NCBI GenBank assembly: GCA_900239685.1 | Contig: OENT01000459.1 | Coordinates: forward strand, 49,306-113,305 | Reading direction: 5' to 3' | Length of the DNA: 64,000 bases | DNA from: Rotaria macrura | Taxonomy: Eukaryota > Rotifera > Eurotatoria > Philodinida > Philodinidae | Shown: positions 36,162-51,500 of the stretch, in pieces | Layout of the letters: every line of letters starts with the position of its first letter | Numbering within the stretch: the stretch's first letter is position 1 | Program-made: the position numbers and the translations under genes | Notes under the pieces: model-generated | The model's input: the letters and a program-made list of their open reading frames with translations, nothing else | Database searches by the model: none | Told to the model about the DNA's origin: nothing

Positions 36162-39100
36162 CTATTGATAATAATGATTAAAATTGTACAATCGAGATGA
36201 TGGTTGTGTGCGTTGTTCTAAACTACCATGATCCGATGGTGGTGAATCATTACCATCGTCTTCATCACTATAGAGTCTATTATATTTAAGAAACAAAAAA
36301 CGAATATGACGAATTTTGTATTTCAACTATACTATAATTTCAAAAACTATATTTCTTTTTACCCTTGTATGAAATTATTTCTTTTCTTTGCAGCACTTTT
36401 TTGTTTAACTTGTTTAACTGATGTTCGATTACGTTGAACTATTTGTGATTGTTCATTCAAACGATTTTGATAGACAATCATATTTTTTGTTGAATCATAC
36501 GCTACATTTGGACAAATCGAATTCGATGTTTCATGATCGATAGTAATGCCTGTTGATGATAAAGATTTTGATGGTCGCATCGTTGTTGATTGAAGAAGAT
36601 CATTTAATGATGAAGATGTCCAATTGTGTTTTGTATTATCCATATTTGATGTTATTTGTTGTTCATATGGTATATGTTGAAATCCTGTTGATGTATAACG
36701 TGTTGAATATTCATTTGAATCTTTCGATAATTCTTTTCGACGATTTCTTGTCGATGTTGGTTTTGAAAATTGATTTGTTGGATCATTTGTTTCAATATCA
36801 AGATTATTATAAAGGGCATCTATTTGATCGATTGTTTCATTTAAATTACTTGAATTGTTCGATGGTTGAGCATAATTACGTACAACTTGATTAATTTGAT
36901 TGAAACGATGAGTTTTTTTTGGTTGGGATTGTGATGAAAATGTTTGATTAGGACTATTACATTGTTCATCACTTGAATAATTTGAATTAAGACCTTGATA
37001 ACGAACTTCATCAGAACTAAAATAGCCAGATGAACGATTCAATGAACGATCGGATGCATGAAAATCACTATTAATTGTAACCATATTGCCTGGACGTGCA
37101 ACAACATTTTGTATTGAAACACGGCCATCTTTTGATGTTGTTACAGTTGCACGTGAATTTTGATCAAGAGAAATAACTGTCGGCTGTTCTGGTTGTTGAG
37201 GTGGACGTTTTTCAATTTCAATTTCGAAATCAAGATTTGAATTCAATAAATTACCAAGACTATTAGAATGATAACGAATTTCAGGATGATATGATAATGT
37301 TGACGTCGATGAATACGGTTGCTGTTGTTGTCGGTTTAGTTCGTGTAAAGCTGAATGATACGATGAAGAACGTGTTGGAATATTTACTGGAGAAGAATGG
37401 TCATGTTTAGTTCCATCAGGGGCTAGAACAAATAAAAGAAAAAAAAAACAATATATACAAACGGATATTGATGTGATGAACAAAATATTATGTTTTCTTT
37501 CTTGTGTTTTTGCTGTGTTTCAAAAGAAAACAAAACATAAACAATATCATTAGTAAGGTTCCCAAAAAGCTTCAAGAGAATGACAAAACAATATGTTTTT
37601 AAATGGCTTGCATCGAAGAAGAATATTAGACAAGAACATGGAAAAAAGAAAACACACAAACCTAAACTTGCTATAATAACAAAATAATGCATAAACAAAA
37701 TCAACGGTAACAAATGAAATTCAATGAATTTCTTTTGTTTTTCCCTATTAACTTACCAATACGTGAACGACTTTGTCGTTGTCGATAATGTTGATTAATT
37801 ATCGATGGTGGAAGATAACTTGTATTATGAATATGTTGATAATGTAATTTTGAACGGTCATCTTCTTGTTTGATTTTTTCATTAAGTTCAGATTCACTAA
37901 TAACATGTTGTGTTGTTGAACGAGAATTCGTGTTCATATTTATATCATTCGACGATAGTTCAGGTACACGTACGATAGCAATTATTTCATTCGGTGAATT
38001 TTTACCAAATGTAATTTGATTCCGTGGACTTAATGATGTGATTTCAACTGTACGTGTATTTACACTATTTGCTGGACTTACACGTAAATGTTCTTGTGGT
38101 TTTTCATGTTCAATTGGTTTAAACCATTTGTCTTCGACACGTACTGGTATTGCTTCATGTATTGATGAATCTTAATTCGAAATCGAAAAAGAAAAATACG
38201 TAGAATCATCTTGAATATAGTTTTTTTTTTATTGTAATTCTTACCCATCATTTTATTTGTTCGATAATAGTGTGTTCGTTCATTTAATGGCATACGTTTT
38301 GTTGGCGTTGTTTCATCCGATGAACTATAAGTTGAATGAATTAGATTTGTATGAATTTTCATCGGTGAACCTTTTGGACTTGTTAGTCGTTCTGTTTTTG
38401 TTGATTCTTTTACTTCGTTAGTTCGTTGTACTTGACATTCAACATGAGTTTCAGTTTCAATTGTTTCGATTTCATCGACAACTAATGGTTTTCTTGAACG
38501 TGATTGTGTTGTTATTGATATTTTACTTTGATTATCTTGACCACTATGATAATTCGATAGATTTTCATAATCATCCGGTATTGAACTTGTTAATTGCCGT
38601 CGTACTGTTCGTTGTTGATGATGAGTATTTATTGGTTCGCCTGATAGAAGATCTGGAGTACATTTATATATTGCCCGTGATAGAGAATCATCAATAGTTT
38701 GTACTGTTGTTTGATCAGCATCGGATATATGTCGTCGGATATATGGTGAACTTGTTGATGTAACTGATGTATCAATATAAACACCATTATCATATGTACG
38801 AGTTGTATCATCGGTTATAGATGTTGAAACATTATTACGCCATGATGGTGAACTCGTTGTTGGTAATTGTTGACTTGTAGCAGTTGAATATTCATATACA
38901 CCTGAATCTGTTGTTATATTTGATTTATTTTGATCTTGTACAGATTTGATTGAACTTGAATTTAAATCGGATGCAAGTTCAACTAGTAAGCCTTTACCTA
39001 TGAAAATAAATAAATAAACACTTATGTTATAAAGTTTTGATAAGACAAAAAGGAAAAAAAACAAAATAAATAAACATACCTTTACTTATTGGTACATGTG

Positions 39101-42100
39101 AAAGTATATTTTCCATGTTTCGTTCATTGAATTTAGTTGTCGTTCGTTGTACAGTTAAATTAGTATCTATCGGTGGTTGTATTGTATTTTGTGAAATATC
39201 TCGTAAACGTGTTTTAGATGTACGTCGTCGTACATCATAATCTTGTTTTGGATCACTTAATTCATCTTCACTTTCATGACCAGCATCTTCGACTTGTTTC
39301 ATTGTTGTTTGTTGAATTGTTTTCGATAATCGATTTATATCAGAATCTAACGATGATAGAATTGGTTTTTTTCGTATCTGTATATCGATTGTTGTTTGCG
39401 GTATTGTTTGTAATATTGGTGATTCATTTTTTGTTGTAAGAGAACTAAATTCAGTTTTATTCTGACGTTCATTCGATTGTATACGTGCTGTAGATTTCGA
39501 TTCTGAACTATCAACATGTGATAAACGATCATTCACAATAGATGGTAAATTATGAGTTTCATTCATACGACGTTCATTTGAATGAACTTCATTGATCTAA
39601 TTAATTATAAAAGTAGATCGAATATATTTGATATTCATCTTGAAATATTTCCAATCACCACGAAAGATGAATATCATTACGCTAGCTATTCAAATGATGA
39701 ATGACTTATGTTAAACAAACTGTGTGTGTGTGTTTTTCCTTGATTAAAATAAAATTATTGATTTTTATCCTTAGATATTGATTAGTATCAAGAGAAAAGG
39801 AAAAACTAGCATAAGTAAGCAAAATCTCACAGATATATATATATATATATGTTTATATTAAGTTCACCCACAAGCTATTATATAATTCAATATCTTGTTG
39901 TTTCTATCTTACCGTTCGTCGAGGAGTCCATTGTTTATTTGTTTGTTCGCGTTCCTCGAAGATTTTTCGTCGTTGTTCAGTTAAGCCAGTTGTTACTGAT
40001 GTTTGATATTTGGATGTAGTGTCATCTTTATTATAACTAGTTTTTGTTGATTCAAATGCATTTCGTAATTCTCCAACACGACCGAATGTTGGCCGATCAA
40101 CTTTAGTTGGTATTATTGGTTGATATTGTGTACGATATTCGTCATTAGTTGATGGAGATATAGGTTTCTTCATTTGTTGACGATTATCATCTTCAATGAA
40201 TGTTGTTGAAGTGATTTTTTCTTGATTTGAAGACTAAAGTTAAAAGTAAAAACAACAACAATGGATGAATTAACTGAAAAGCAAAGAACAACAAGACAAA
40301 GGTAAAATACAAAATCCGTTAGTATTCATATCGAAGAAGTCATGCACACGTGTAACACAAGTATTATCTCAATCATCTCAACTTACATCAACGAAATAGA
40401 CTTTTTTCCTTTTCTGATCATTTTCAATGACGGATGAATAATTATAATTTCTTTCAGGTGATATGCCGTCTCGTGATATGCTTACATGTAACTCATTAAC
40501 AATACGTCGTGATGGGGATAATAATACTGATGTTCGTTGGTCAAATAATGTTCTATCATTTGCAGGAGCATTAATTTGACTTTCGTTCAAATGTTGTCGA
40601 GTAGATAATGGAGTAGTTGGCACTCGTTGAGCAATATAATTTCCATTGATGTATTTGTTACGCTAGAGGGAATAGGGTATCTTCGCACTCGAACAATTAT
40701 TCAGGATAAGTGAATTATTATCTGAACTATAAACCGCTGTTTAAATAAAAATTTCAATAGTCTTGTTAAGGCTACACACGTAGAATCATTTGTAAACATA
40801 ACCTAGATTACTGAATTTCGCTTTTACTTGGCTAGTTTTTACAGACAAATTCTAAACTATAGAATTTCTTCGACGAAAAAGCATTCGAATATACTTTTAT
40901 AACTTCAATGATTAGAAATATTCGTTTATCAGGATATTAAATATCAAAGGCATGTACTCGCTGAATACATATCGCAAAAGATGATCCTACTTGAAAATTC
41001 AATAGTGAAGGTCAAGTGTAAACTAGCTATAGTACACATCTTATGTAGTCCTCTCGGTATCAATGTTAGCAAGTTTAATATGAAAATTTGAATGCCGATT
41101 TATAAAATGGATGATTCTCTTGTCGAAGACAAAACGGAAAACCGTATATATATATATATTGTAGATATTCTATTTACCTGATCCAAACGATCATCATCTG
41201 AAGGTGGAGCATAAATTTCTTTAAGTCTATTTCTCCAATCTGAATTTCGTCGACTTGTGGACATTTGATTCATTATACCATAATCATCAACAATATCATC
41301 TTCGGATGTATCTTCTCGATTTTTCGGTGTTTCAATTTCAACATGGTATTCTTCACTAACAATATCTTCGCGTTCTTGTTTTCTTGTATCAGCATAATTG
41401 ACAGTTGGTGTTACAATTGTTGACATACGTTCGTAGTGTGATGATGGCATTGTTGAAACAATAGCTTGTGCTGTTGTTGGCATAGAGGAGTAATGACCGG
41501 TACGTACATGTTCATAATTTCTTGTCGATGGTGATGATGTATCAATTTTTTGTGTTCGTGATTCAATATCTTTCGTAAAATTTGAATCATAGACTACTTC
41601 AGTCGTATAAATATCTTCGGTGGTCCATCGGCGATCTTGTGGTGAAGGTGATGACGACAACGTCGTCTTTGTTTGTAACGTTGAAATAGGTTGATGAGGA
41701 GATTGATTAATCTCCTCATAGACATGAGTTGATAGTTGATTAATAGGTAAAGTTGTTTTTATTGGTATACTTGGTTTAACATCTTTGACAACATCATAAC
41801 TTTTATGTCGTTTAATACGTACATTTTTTTCTTTATATTCTTCTTTAACAACATCACTTTTAATACGTTCACTTGTTTCGTCAATTATTGTTCTAATGAG
41901 TTTATTCGTATTTTGATCAAATTCATCTGTACGACGACAACGAAATTCTTCGCTCCATTCTTCAAAAAATGCTTCTTCACTCGATGTCGATTTTTCATCT
42001 TCACTTATATGTTCAACAACTGTTTCTGGTGTGGAAGCACGTTCGACTGGTTGATCCATATAAGTTGTTGATATTAATTTCGTTTGTACAGCCGGTGGAG

Positions 42101-42318
42101 TCATTTCCATTGTTGTATATTTTGTTGAAAGATCTTGTTCGTTTCCATAATTATATTTTGCATTTTGAGTATATTTACCTTTTGTACCCATATCAACATC
42201 GACACTTTTTTCCATGGATACGTCTTCAAACATAGGACCAGATTCAATGGTTGCTGGTGGACGAACTAAATAAAAAATCAATCAATAGATTTTTATTCAA
42301 AAGAAACCATACTAGAGA

Positions 42319-42349
<31 letters not shown>

Positions 42350-42509
42350 CATCATGAGTATATGAATAAATTAAGTCTATTGTTTAATAAATCTTACTTC
42401 GATATTCTACTGTTAATCTAATTGTTGCACCGCAAGGTGTTCCATTATTCGTTTCTAAGTCAAGGACTTTCTTCGTCGGTGAGGATGATGATGATGATGT
42501 AGCCATCAT
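36162..42509 (-). CDS. Short isoform of the giant gene from an internal first exon
   Basis: Exon 42398..42509 starts with two ATGs (42509 and 42506) just after an in-frame TAA. No AG lies close enough upstream to make it an internal exon. It encodes MMATSSSSSSPTKKVLDLE and a stretch TNNGTPCGATIRLTVEYR, and ends at GTAAGA in phase 1. The next exon, 41178..42265, accepts phase 1 both from this exon and from the upstream exon 44384..44504. Using the same downstream exons gives 4656 nt and 1551 residues. Either an internal promoter makes a short form, or 36162-42509 is a separate gene and the upstream exons end elsewhere. The shared phase favours one locus. Confidence 0.65.
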
Positions 42510-45500
42510 TTAACCAAAAAAAAAATTAGTATAGGTATGTGTCTGTGTAATGTCGACGGAAGAGAAATGAGAGGATTTATAACAATCGTACGAATATGAT
42601 AGACATTTAGATTTTTTTTACTTCTTGCGTGAAAAAGGATAAATTCGTAAATAGGAGAGTAGTAGCTAGTAATCGTTGCTCATCGTTGTCGAGAAGCACT
42701 ACTATGAAATAAGAACGTGTTGTAATAAAAATCACTCGTCTTATCAGACTTTATTAAAAGAACGAAAAGAAAGAAATGGATGTAAAATGAATTAGAACTA
42801 ATGTTATTGGAACTATTCAACATTTATATTTATAGTGAGAAGGAAGACGATTTCGTATCTTCTTCATTGGCTTCTCTCGATTTCCACATTCCAATTGAAG
42901 ATTGATTACTTTTTCTCTCTCTTTCACTCCCTTTCTATGGAATTTAATAATAAAAGAAAAAGAGAAAGTGATGCTTTTTTGTGTTTGGCAAAGTTCAAAA
43001 CTTTTTTTCTCTCAACCGCAATAATGAAAACGAATCTATATTTCACTTTCTCTTTGTCTCTCTCTCTCTCTCTCTCTCTCCGCTCCCTGTGATTCTCTCG
43101 ATTGATCGAGCGCCAAACACATCGAAACAAGAAATCGTCGAAATATCGTCAGAGGTAGTGTAATGGCGATACACGATTCATTTAAATTGTGCTGATTCTC
43201 TTTCGTCTTTTTTTCCTTCTTTCTCCTTCATCTCATTGCATTGCTCTTTCGGTTTCTTACACAAACATCGCTCAGTGGCACTTCATTGCTTACTAGCAGG
43301 TCTATTTCAAATAAATAGTCGCCTTGTCTCTAGTATGGCTGGCTTCAAAAAAAAAAAGGTATATTTTATTTTCGTGTTGTTGTTTAATAGAACGACTGAA
43401 AAAAATCATGTAGTAATAACAACGAAGAGAAACCTTATGTGATACATTATATTCATTAGTTAATAACCTACTAACAAAAAATCCCTTTGTTAAAATATGA
43501 AATGAATAGAAAAACAAAAAAAACCTGAAATTATGATGATTTGATGTGATGTTCTATTTCAAGCGAAATCTGCCAAGTAATGATGTATAAGTGGCCTTGC
43601 TTCTGACGCATGTCATTTGAGCTGCTTCCTTTTTTATTTCACTTTTTCATGGAACATTAAAAAACCTTGAGATCTCACAATATTGATGAAAGAATCAACC
43701 TTCAATCTTCATATATTTTTCTCATCCATTAAAGAAATTTAGTCAAAAACAAAAACCGGTTTGACATTTTTAATTTTACTAGTTATTCAATGTTGTCATG
43801 TTCTCAATTACTAAGACGAAGCAGGATCATATTTAATCATATCATGTAATCCTTTATATATTTTTTCTGTACAAGCTGTGAAATATAATACTAGCTTTTA
43901 ATCGATTTCACATTATAAATAAGCGAAAAACCACATACTTAAGAATTATTTTTATAGCATATATTTTTACTATGTGATCAAGTATAAAAATAACATCATC
44001 AAAGTAATCTTGCCATATGAAAAGAGTGCTGTCACACCAAAGTATAAAAATAAGTGTATATGAAGATGACTTTGTAAAAGTTAATAAAAAGAAAACGTAA
44101 TTCTCATATCTATTGTATCAATATACGCAAGATTAAGCATAATCAAGAAAAAGAACTAAGTGTTTAATACTGTAGACAAAAAAAAAGAAAAGAAATGGCA
44201 AAATCAAAGAAATTCAAGTTGTTTTATTTTCAAGGTAAAAATGATTAACAAATATTTTTCTTTTCTCGACTCTAGAAGTAAAAGGCATGATTAAAATATT
44301 TCATCAATATAAGAGTAAATCAAGGGCTTCAACTATTTCTCGCATTTGAATTATACAAAAAACAACTTGTTTTTATTTCTTACCTTCTACGGGTTTTGTT
44401 GATGTCGTGAATTCTAATTCCCAACATTCCTCTTCCATTTCGTTATTACCAGATTTTTCTTCCATCACTTCTGTGCGATCGAATTCATTCAAGGCATACT
44501 CATTCTAGATAATACAAATAAACACATTTAAATTATGCGGTTTTTTTATACTTTAATATATAACTTTGCCTTCTTATGAATGACCTTCTCGGCTTGTTAC
44601 AATCATTTACTTTCAACTATCTATCTATCTATATATATATATATGTGTGTGTGTGTATGTGTATATATATGTATGTATATGTATAAAGGCACATCACTGG
44701 TCGAGCAAGGTTACTCGACCGTTCAATAGATTGTATATAGTAAAAAGATCATTATCGTTTATATATACAACCTTCTAAATGAATGATCTTTACGAAAAGA
44801 TGAACGTGTAGGAAAGAAAGGAAGATGTTTGCCTTGATAACATATTGAACGACGAGCTTCTGCCAATCAGTTCGACGCTATACTGACTTAGGCATTTATT
44901 GGAGTTCATTGTGCCTCATTTCTTTGTATGTAAATGAATAAGAACACAAAAGGAAAAGTTGAAAAGTTTCATATACTTTTACATAATTTATTTTACAATG
45001 TAGTATGATTGATTATTTCTTTTTCAAAATTAATCAACAAGAATCTTCAAGTGTTCAATGTCTAGATTTGGAGTTGATCATGTGTATTAAAGCTCAAGTG
45101 TGAAAACTAAAAAATGCTACTTGAGAAATTTAAAAAAAAATCTTAACAAGTTTTGTTTAAATCTATAATAAAACATGATCGATTTACATGTTATTAGTAT
45201 TAAGACATAGGATGTCTAACAAAAGCCGTCTTCAGTTGTTGTTGTTATTTCAAAAGAAAAGATGTTAGATTAACTATGAACAATTAATGTATAAGCATTA
45301 GCACGTTGAGATTAGTAATAATCAAAGTAAGAAGCACAATGATGTAAGAAGTTTTAAGTATGATTTTATTTTATAACTAAACAAATAATACTTTGATCAA
45401 ATCTACATTGACCGATTGTATAGGTTTACATGTACACAGGTGATTATTTGATATTTTTTACCTCATATTTGTCATAATTTTTCGAGAGAATATTTGTTAA

Positions 45501-48500
45501 TAAATCATTATCATTTTTAATAATGATTTCTTGTTCAATAACATCTGCATAGCATGTTTCAGAAAATGGATACAAGGATTGTACATGGTAATGTTCAACA
45601 TACGTTGGTGAATCAACTCTATATGAATATGTTTTAACATCTTCTTCATTATCGGATAGATCATGTGTTTCAACAAATAGTAATTGTTCTTGTTGATTTA
45701 TTTGATAATCATCCGGTGAAATGATTTCATCATCATGTATTAGAAAACCAAGTATATGTGGTAATATGTCAGGAGGTTGAAACAATGGAAATTCATTATG
45801 CATGCTCATTTCATACACATGAATTTCATTTATGACTGGTAAATACATATGTGATGATTCATAAAATATTCTCAATGGTCCTTCGATATTTTCATTTAAA
45901 TCATGACCATTTTGTAAACATCGGGGGTGTATGACAAGTGCTGTATCATTTTCTTCGAGTTGATATTCATGAGCAAAACAAATTTCTTGATGTACGCAAG
46001 ATTTTCTTGATTCTGTTTCATAATGAATTACTGTTGGTAAAATGTTGATCAATTTAGTAGAACGTTTTATCCATGTGGGTCGTATAGGTTGATCAGTAGT
46101 TGAAACTGTATTTGCAGCTTCATTCATATTGTTAATCATACCATTATGACCAAAACCAAGTGTTAATAATAAATTTTTTGTTGAGTTATTAAATTCAGTT
46201 TGCTCAGTTGCTAATACATCAAGAAAATAAACGACTGGTACGGCTGGTGCAGTATTCGATGCTAATGGTGATGATGATAGGGTTGTGTTCGTAATAGAAA
46301 ACGACGGTAAAATATTTGTTGTGGATGTTACAGGAATGATAAAAGCATGGCTAGTAGAAGAGGTCGCAGTATCGTTATCTTTATCAATTGAATCTGTCTC
46401 GTAGTCACTTGTAGGCGAACAATGTGTAACCACATTGTCTATAGTATAGTTATTTATCGGTGTTGAATTAGTTGATTTATCTTCTTTAAATATTTCATTT
46501 ATTGAAGACATAAGATGAACAACTTGATCACATTCTGTATTATTTATCAATTCAATTTTAGCTCGACGTAAAGTACCCTCATGTTGAATAGTATCGATAT
46601 CTTTTTCAACAGTCCATTGTTCGACAAGTTGTTCATCATGTGTTTGAATAGTCGAATGTTTAAACCATTCAAATGGTAATGAACAACTTTTTTGCTCACA
46701 TCGTTCAATATTTGATGTTGCATAAGACAAAGATATTTGATCGACTAATGGCAAATGTTGTTCATGATCAAGACTTTCTTCAAATAGATTTAAAAATGTT
46801 TCCATATCAACAAATGATGATGTTTGTGAACCTTGTGAATTTATATCGGAATTTTTCGATGATGACGAAATCGATATATCTTCATTTGTTGTTGACGTTT
46901 TTCTTATGATCTCATTTTGTTCCATATTTTTATTTGCTTGTTTATTATTATGATATGGATAGTTTAATGTTAAAATACTTTTTTTTAGTAAAGGCTTTTC
47001 TAAACATGGTCGTTCATCAATATGAATATTTACTTGTTGTTGATATTGATTTCGATATGAATCATCATGAAATGATATAGCTTGTTCTTCATAATCGACG
47101 AGTAATTCTTCCAATGGAAAAGAATTTTCAATAATTTTATTCTTATATTCTAATGGTGAATTTAATTTTCTATGTTCATATTCAATACAAACTGAATATT
47201 TATGTTCAGCATTGTCAACATGTAATTGACATTCATTTGATATGACTTGAAATGTTTCATCATTCCATTCATTATCATCGATTATGATTGGCATACGAAT
47301 ATTTTCGTTCATTTTTTCATATGTTTGCCAATTGAAATTATCATCGAATATTTCTTTAGCATTTTGTTTATGTACACTAGTTGGTGTAGTTAATTCTTCA
47401 AGAAGCGAAGCAAGCTAGAAGAATATACAGATTAAAAGCAATATAGTAGAAAGCATTACTATTTATAAATATAATTATATATGCGTATGTTTGAATGAAT
47501 CAAAGCAAGATAATTAGCTTTAATAATCATGTGAAATACTATTCGTTTTATTTTACTACTTACTGGAGAGAAATCCGTTAGTAATTGAATAACTAATGGT
47601 TGTGCATATGATTCAGCATAAGAAATTTCATTTGTTACTGTCACTTTTCCATATTCAGGTAATGGTTCGTAAATATCCTATTATAAAAAGAAACGTAGCA
47701 AAGTAAATTGAATCAAATATTGTTAATTTTTGTTTTTCATATGAGAAATATTACTTTTACTTCTTCATTCCATGAAACTGTATGTTTTCCATTATTGTCA
47801 TCATCGAATCGTTGTAATGTATTCGTACATGATGAATTCAATACAATTGGCTGTCTATGTCTTTGACAAATATGTAGTGGAATATCTGTATCATGTACCA
47901 GATGATTTATCGGTGTATTCGATGATATGAATGGTTGATTTGTCGTTTGAACACTTTCGAATATAGGAAATTCTTCTTGAGTGAGAGCAATATGTTCATT
48001 TCTATGTATGATGTAATTAGATCGTTCAGGTTTATTTTCTTGTTCAATATATTGTGTAAATTGTTCATTATTAGATTGATCGGCCAACGATAGTGGTTGT
48101 TTAGATGAAAAAAGAACTAGAGCATTTTGATAATTATTTTTTGGAATTTCAAAATATTGAGATTGTTGGATGAATTCATTCAATTGGTTAACTTCGTATT
48201 GACTTAATCGTACGATAGGTTTTACAGTAAGTGTAGATAATTTCTTATTTACATTTTGAGATTCATTTGTATTAGTTCGATCAATTTGATTCACATAAGA
48301 ATGATGTGCATAGATTTTTGTTTTTGGACGATGTGCAGTTATCAATGATGCATCGGATTCACGCACCTTAAGACAATTGAATGATATTAATTTGTAATAT
48401 GATCGGATACTAATGTTAAATTTGGAGAATTTTTTTCTTAATTAGAATACTAAAATCTATCTAATTAACACAACATTAAGATGAATATATATATTCAAAA

Positions 48501-51500
48501 GAAATCATTATCAATCTAAAAAAAAATCTCATTGATGGGTATTATTTGAATATATTCAGATAGGAGCAAGATAGAGAAGTGCAGTTTTCACTCCTTTCAG
48601 GATAAAATCCAAGTGCCTTGGTACATGCTAAAATGTCATTGACTTACAACGAGCTAATCAGATCCATTCTTAACGAATATTTTCGGCACAATATTTTGGG
48701 GTTCTTTTCTCAACTTATGTTCAGTTCAGATTTAACTTTTTAAAAGAAAAAATTGTTTTTCGTCGAATGGGATGAATTCGTACTCGACTATTTCTGTATG
48801 GAACGCGTTCAGACTCGGTTTTTTTTGTGTATGGGACAAATACGGATACAACTATATGAGACTAGTCCGGGTGATACCTTCTCTAGATGATTCAAATTCA
48901 AGCAGACGAAACTAGGAATCTCAGAAAGATTCAAGTAAGTCTTGAAATGAGCGAACCAGTATGATGGACCTGGTGTAGATCGACGAAAAACGATTATTCC
49001 TATCATACAGATAAATCTGAACTGATGATGAGTTAAGAAAAGCTCCTAAAGTTTTGCGGCGAAAATATTCATTAAGAATCCATCTGATTAGTCAGTTATA
49101 TATAAGTCAATGACATTTTAGCATGGGCTGATGCACCTTGATTTCATCCTGGAAGTAGTGAAAATCGCACTTCACTATCTTATTACTATCCAAATGCATT
49201 CGAATTACAGCAATCAATCAGATCTTTCGCTTCTCAAGAATTGATTTAAATTAAGAGAATATTTTTTTCTCTCATGAAAAAGCATGCTTAATGTCTTTAA
49301 TCTGTACTGATAGAAAAATCGATATCTTGACACATATCACAATTAATATGCATTTTTGATTCCCAAATATGCGTCAGTCAGTTAGGAGAAGGTCGAAAAC
49401 TTAATTAAAAACGAATCTTTAATGTAAACTTTTAATTGCCTTGCTGCATGTTAACAAAGAAGTCTTAATGATGCACTGAAAAAGAAAGTAGAGCAGCTGA
49501 ATTTAAATGCTTCTCAGAAATGGACTGCTGTTGACAATATTTTAAAGCCTAGACAAAGAAGCATTTCATGTTATTAAAATTATAACAATGTTTACGAATC
49601 GTTTGAGAACAATCTTTAGTGAGACTTGCAGATCGAACTTATATTTTTAATTCATACTCAGCTAATGTTCTATGGAAAATACTTAATGAAAATGATCATG
49701 AAAATTTCGAATTTTGCAAGCGTAATATATATATTGCTCAAACAGTAGTTATCAGTGATTCTCTCATGGATAAAATATTAAAAATAACATCTTATACGTT
49801 GAATTTTACCGTTCGATCTTTGTTTGAAAGATTGTCATGCTTACAGACAATTACATATGTTTTCCTGAAAGCTAACGTCAGATTCATTGTTTTTGAAGAT
49901 GTAAAACTTTAAGTAGGATTAACTAATCTGTATTCCTATTGATATTGATGAAACATGGATGAGTTGAAATTAGTTTTTCACAGGACGGCTTTTCGTTCAT
50001 AACAAAAAAAAACCGAGTATTATTGTTTTCTAAAGGCCGTCATCACAACACGAGATTGATATATTATCCATTTACTTACTAATCTTCAAAGTTAAAATAT
50101 CTTAACTAATTTTCATGACACTTTTGATGTTTAAAATTCTTCAGGGTAAAACGCAAATATCAGTAGGGCATTGATTTCTGTATCTTGATATTCGACAACA
50201 GATCATTCACATCTACTCCTTACAATCAATGGACTCGAAGAATTCTTCTCTATGTACTCTCTAACTACCGTGTATTAAAGTCTGTTCAGCAATGATAAGA
50301 ATGAGCATCTGTATTAAATGTTCAAATAATGATCTATGTCGCCGTCCATCGCACTCTGCTGATTCGAAAATCAATTTCATACCATGGATATTCACATGAA
50401 ACGAAATTTTCAGTTCAATATCATGGCGTCTAACAGAGATTTTCATCAAATAAAGATCGAACATATTTGATTTGGTATCCCAAATCTCATCTGTTCACAC
50501 TGATTGTATATATCTAATTAATTTTTTGTTTAACATAGTATTCCAGAATGCAGTATACAGCCGAAACCTTTTTTCAAACACTCTTACAAGCAGACACGGG
50601 AATCAAAATTTTCACAATTCGAAAATTGCACTCGAATTTTACAAGTACTTGTAAATACATTAGAAACAAAGTTTCATTTTAAAATAAAAAATGGATTTCA
50701 CCGTGCTCTGCAACTACTTAGATATGCTTTGTCTAACAAAATAGAACGTAAATACATTTTTCAAAAGTAACTTGTGCAATATTTTTTATAAACTAATCTT
50801 TATCAGAAACGAGTAAAAAAGAAAGATCTGCGATAATTATGGATGTCCTTTCATTACTGAAATCGAAATGAGAACATGGAGTGATTCATTTGAAAACTAG
50901 TTTTGGTAAAAACCCAGATAGAATGTTTGAAATTTAATGAGAAATAACGAAAATTTCGAAACATTGATTGTGGTATTGCGAGGAATTATTTTCTTCACCG
51001 TGTCCTTCCTTCCATTCGAACAGTACCAACTATATCCGTAATAAGATCATATTTTGATCTTTGTTCATTGAAAAAAAAATACAATAACTTTCCAGGGAAG
51101 GCCTTATCCTATTTGAAACAAATGCTTGGAATTCCTAGAAAATTGTGAACTTATTCAAGTATCAAAATTTAAAGCTGGTAATTACATCTAGTTTATACAA
51201 ATTAGACAAACGACCATTACTAACAGTCGTACAGTTGAAATTATCCATTGATCGTATCAGCAACTTTTGTATAAACAAGAGCTAGATAAATTTAGTTCCT
51301 ACTTTTCCAGTGCCACTATTCTCAAGCATACGACTACAAATGCTTTCATTTTTTCTTTTTCGATAATATCTAGCGTTGATCGTTCTGTTCGAATCTGACT
51401 AATTTCATTCATATAGTAACGCAAGTTGGTTAAATAGACGAGCGTGTTTGAACAATGGTGACCAAGGTCATACGAATAAAACGCTTCGTTGCTGCTTTAA

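Noticed and set aside
38998-39064. Hydrophobic N-terminus before GKGLLVELAS
   Set aside because: Again a translated intron tail; a TTTTCATAG acceptor sits at the exon start 38997.
49619-49912. 97-codon plus-strand ORF in an intron of the giant gene
   Set aside because: No recognisable domain, promoter or splice sites; chance in AT-rich sequence.
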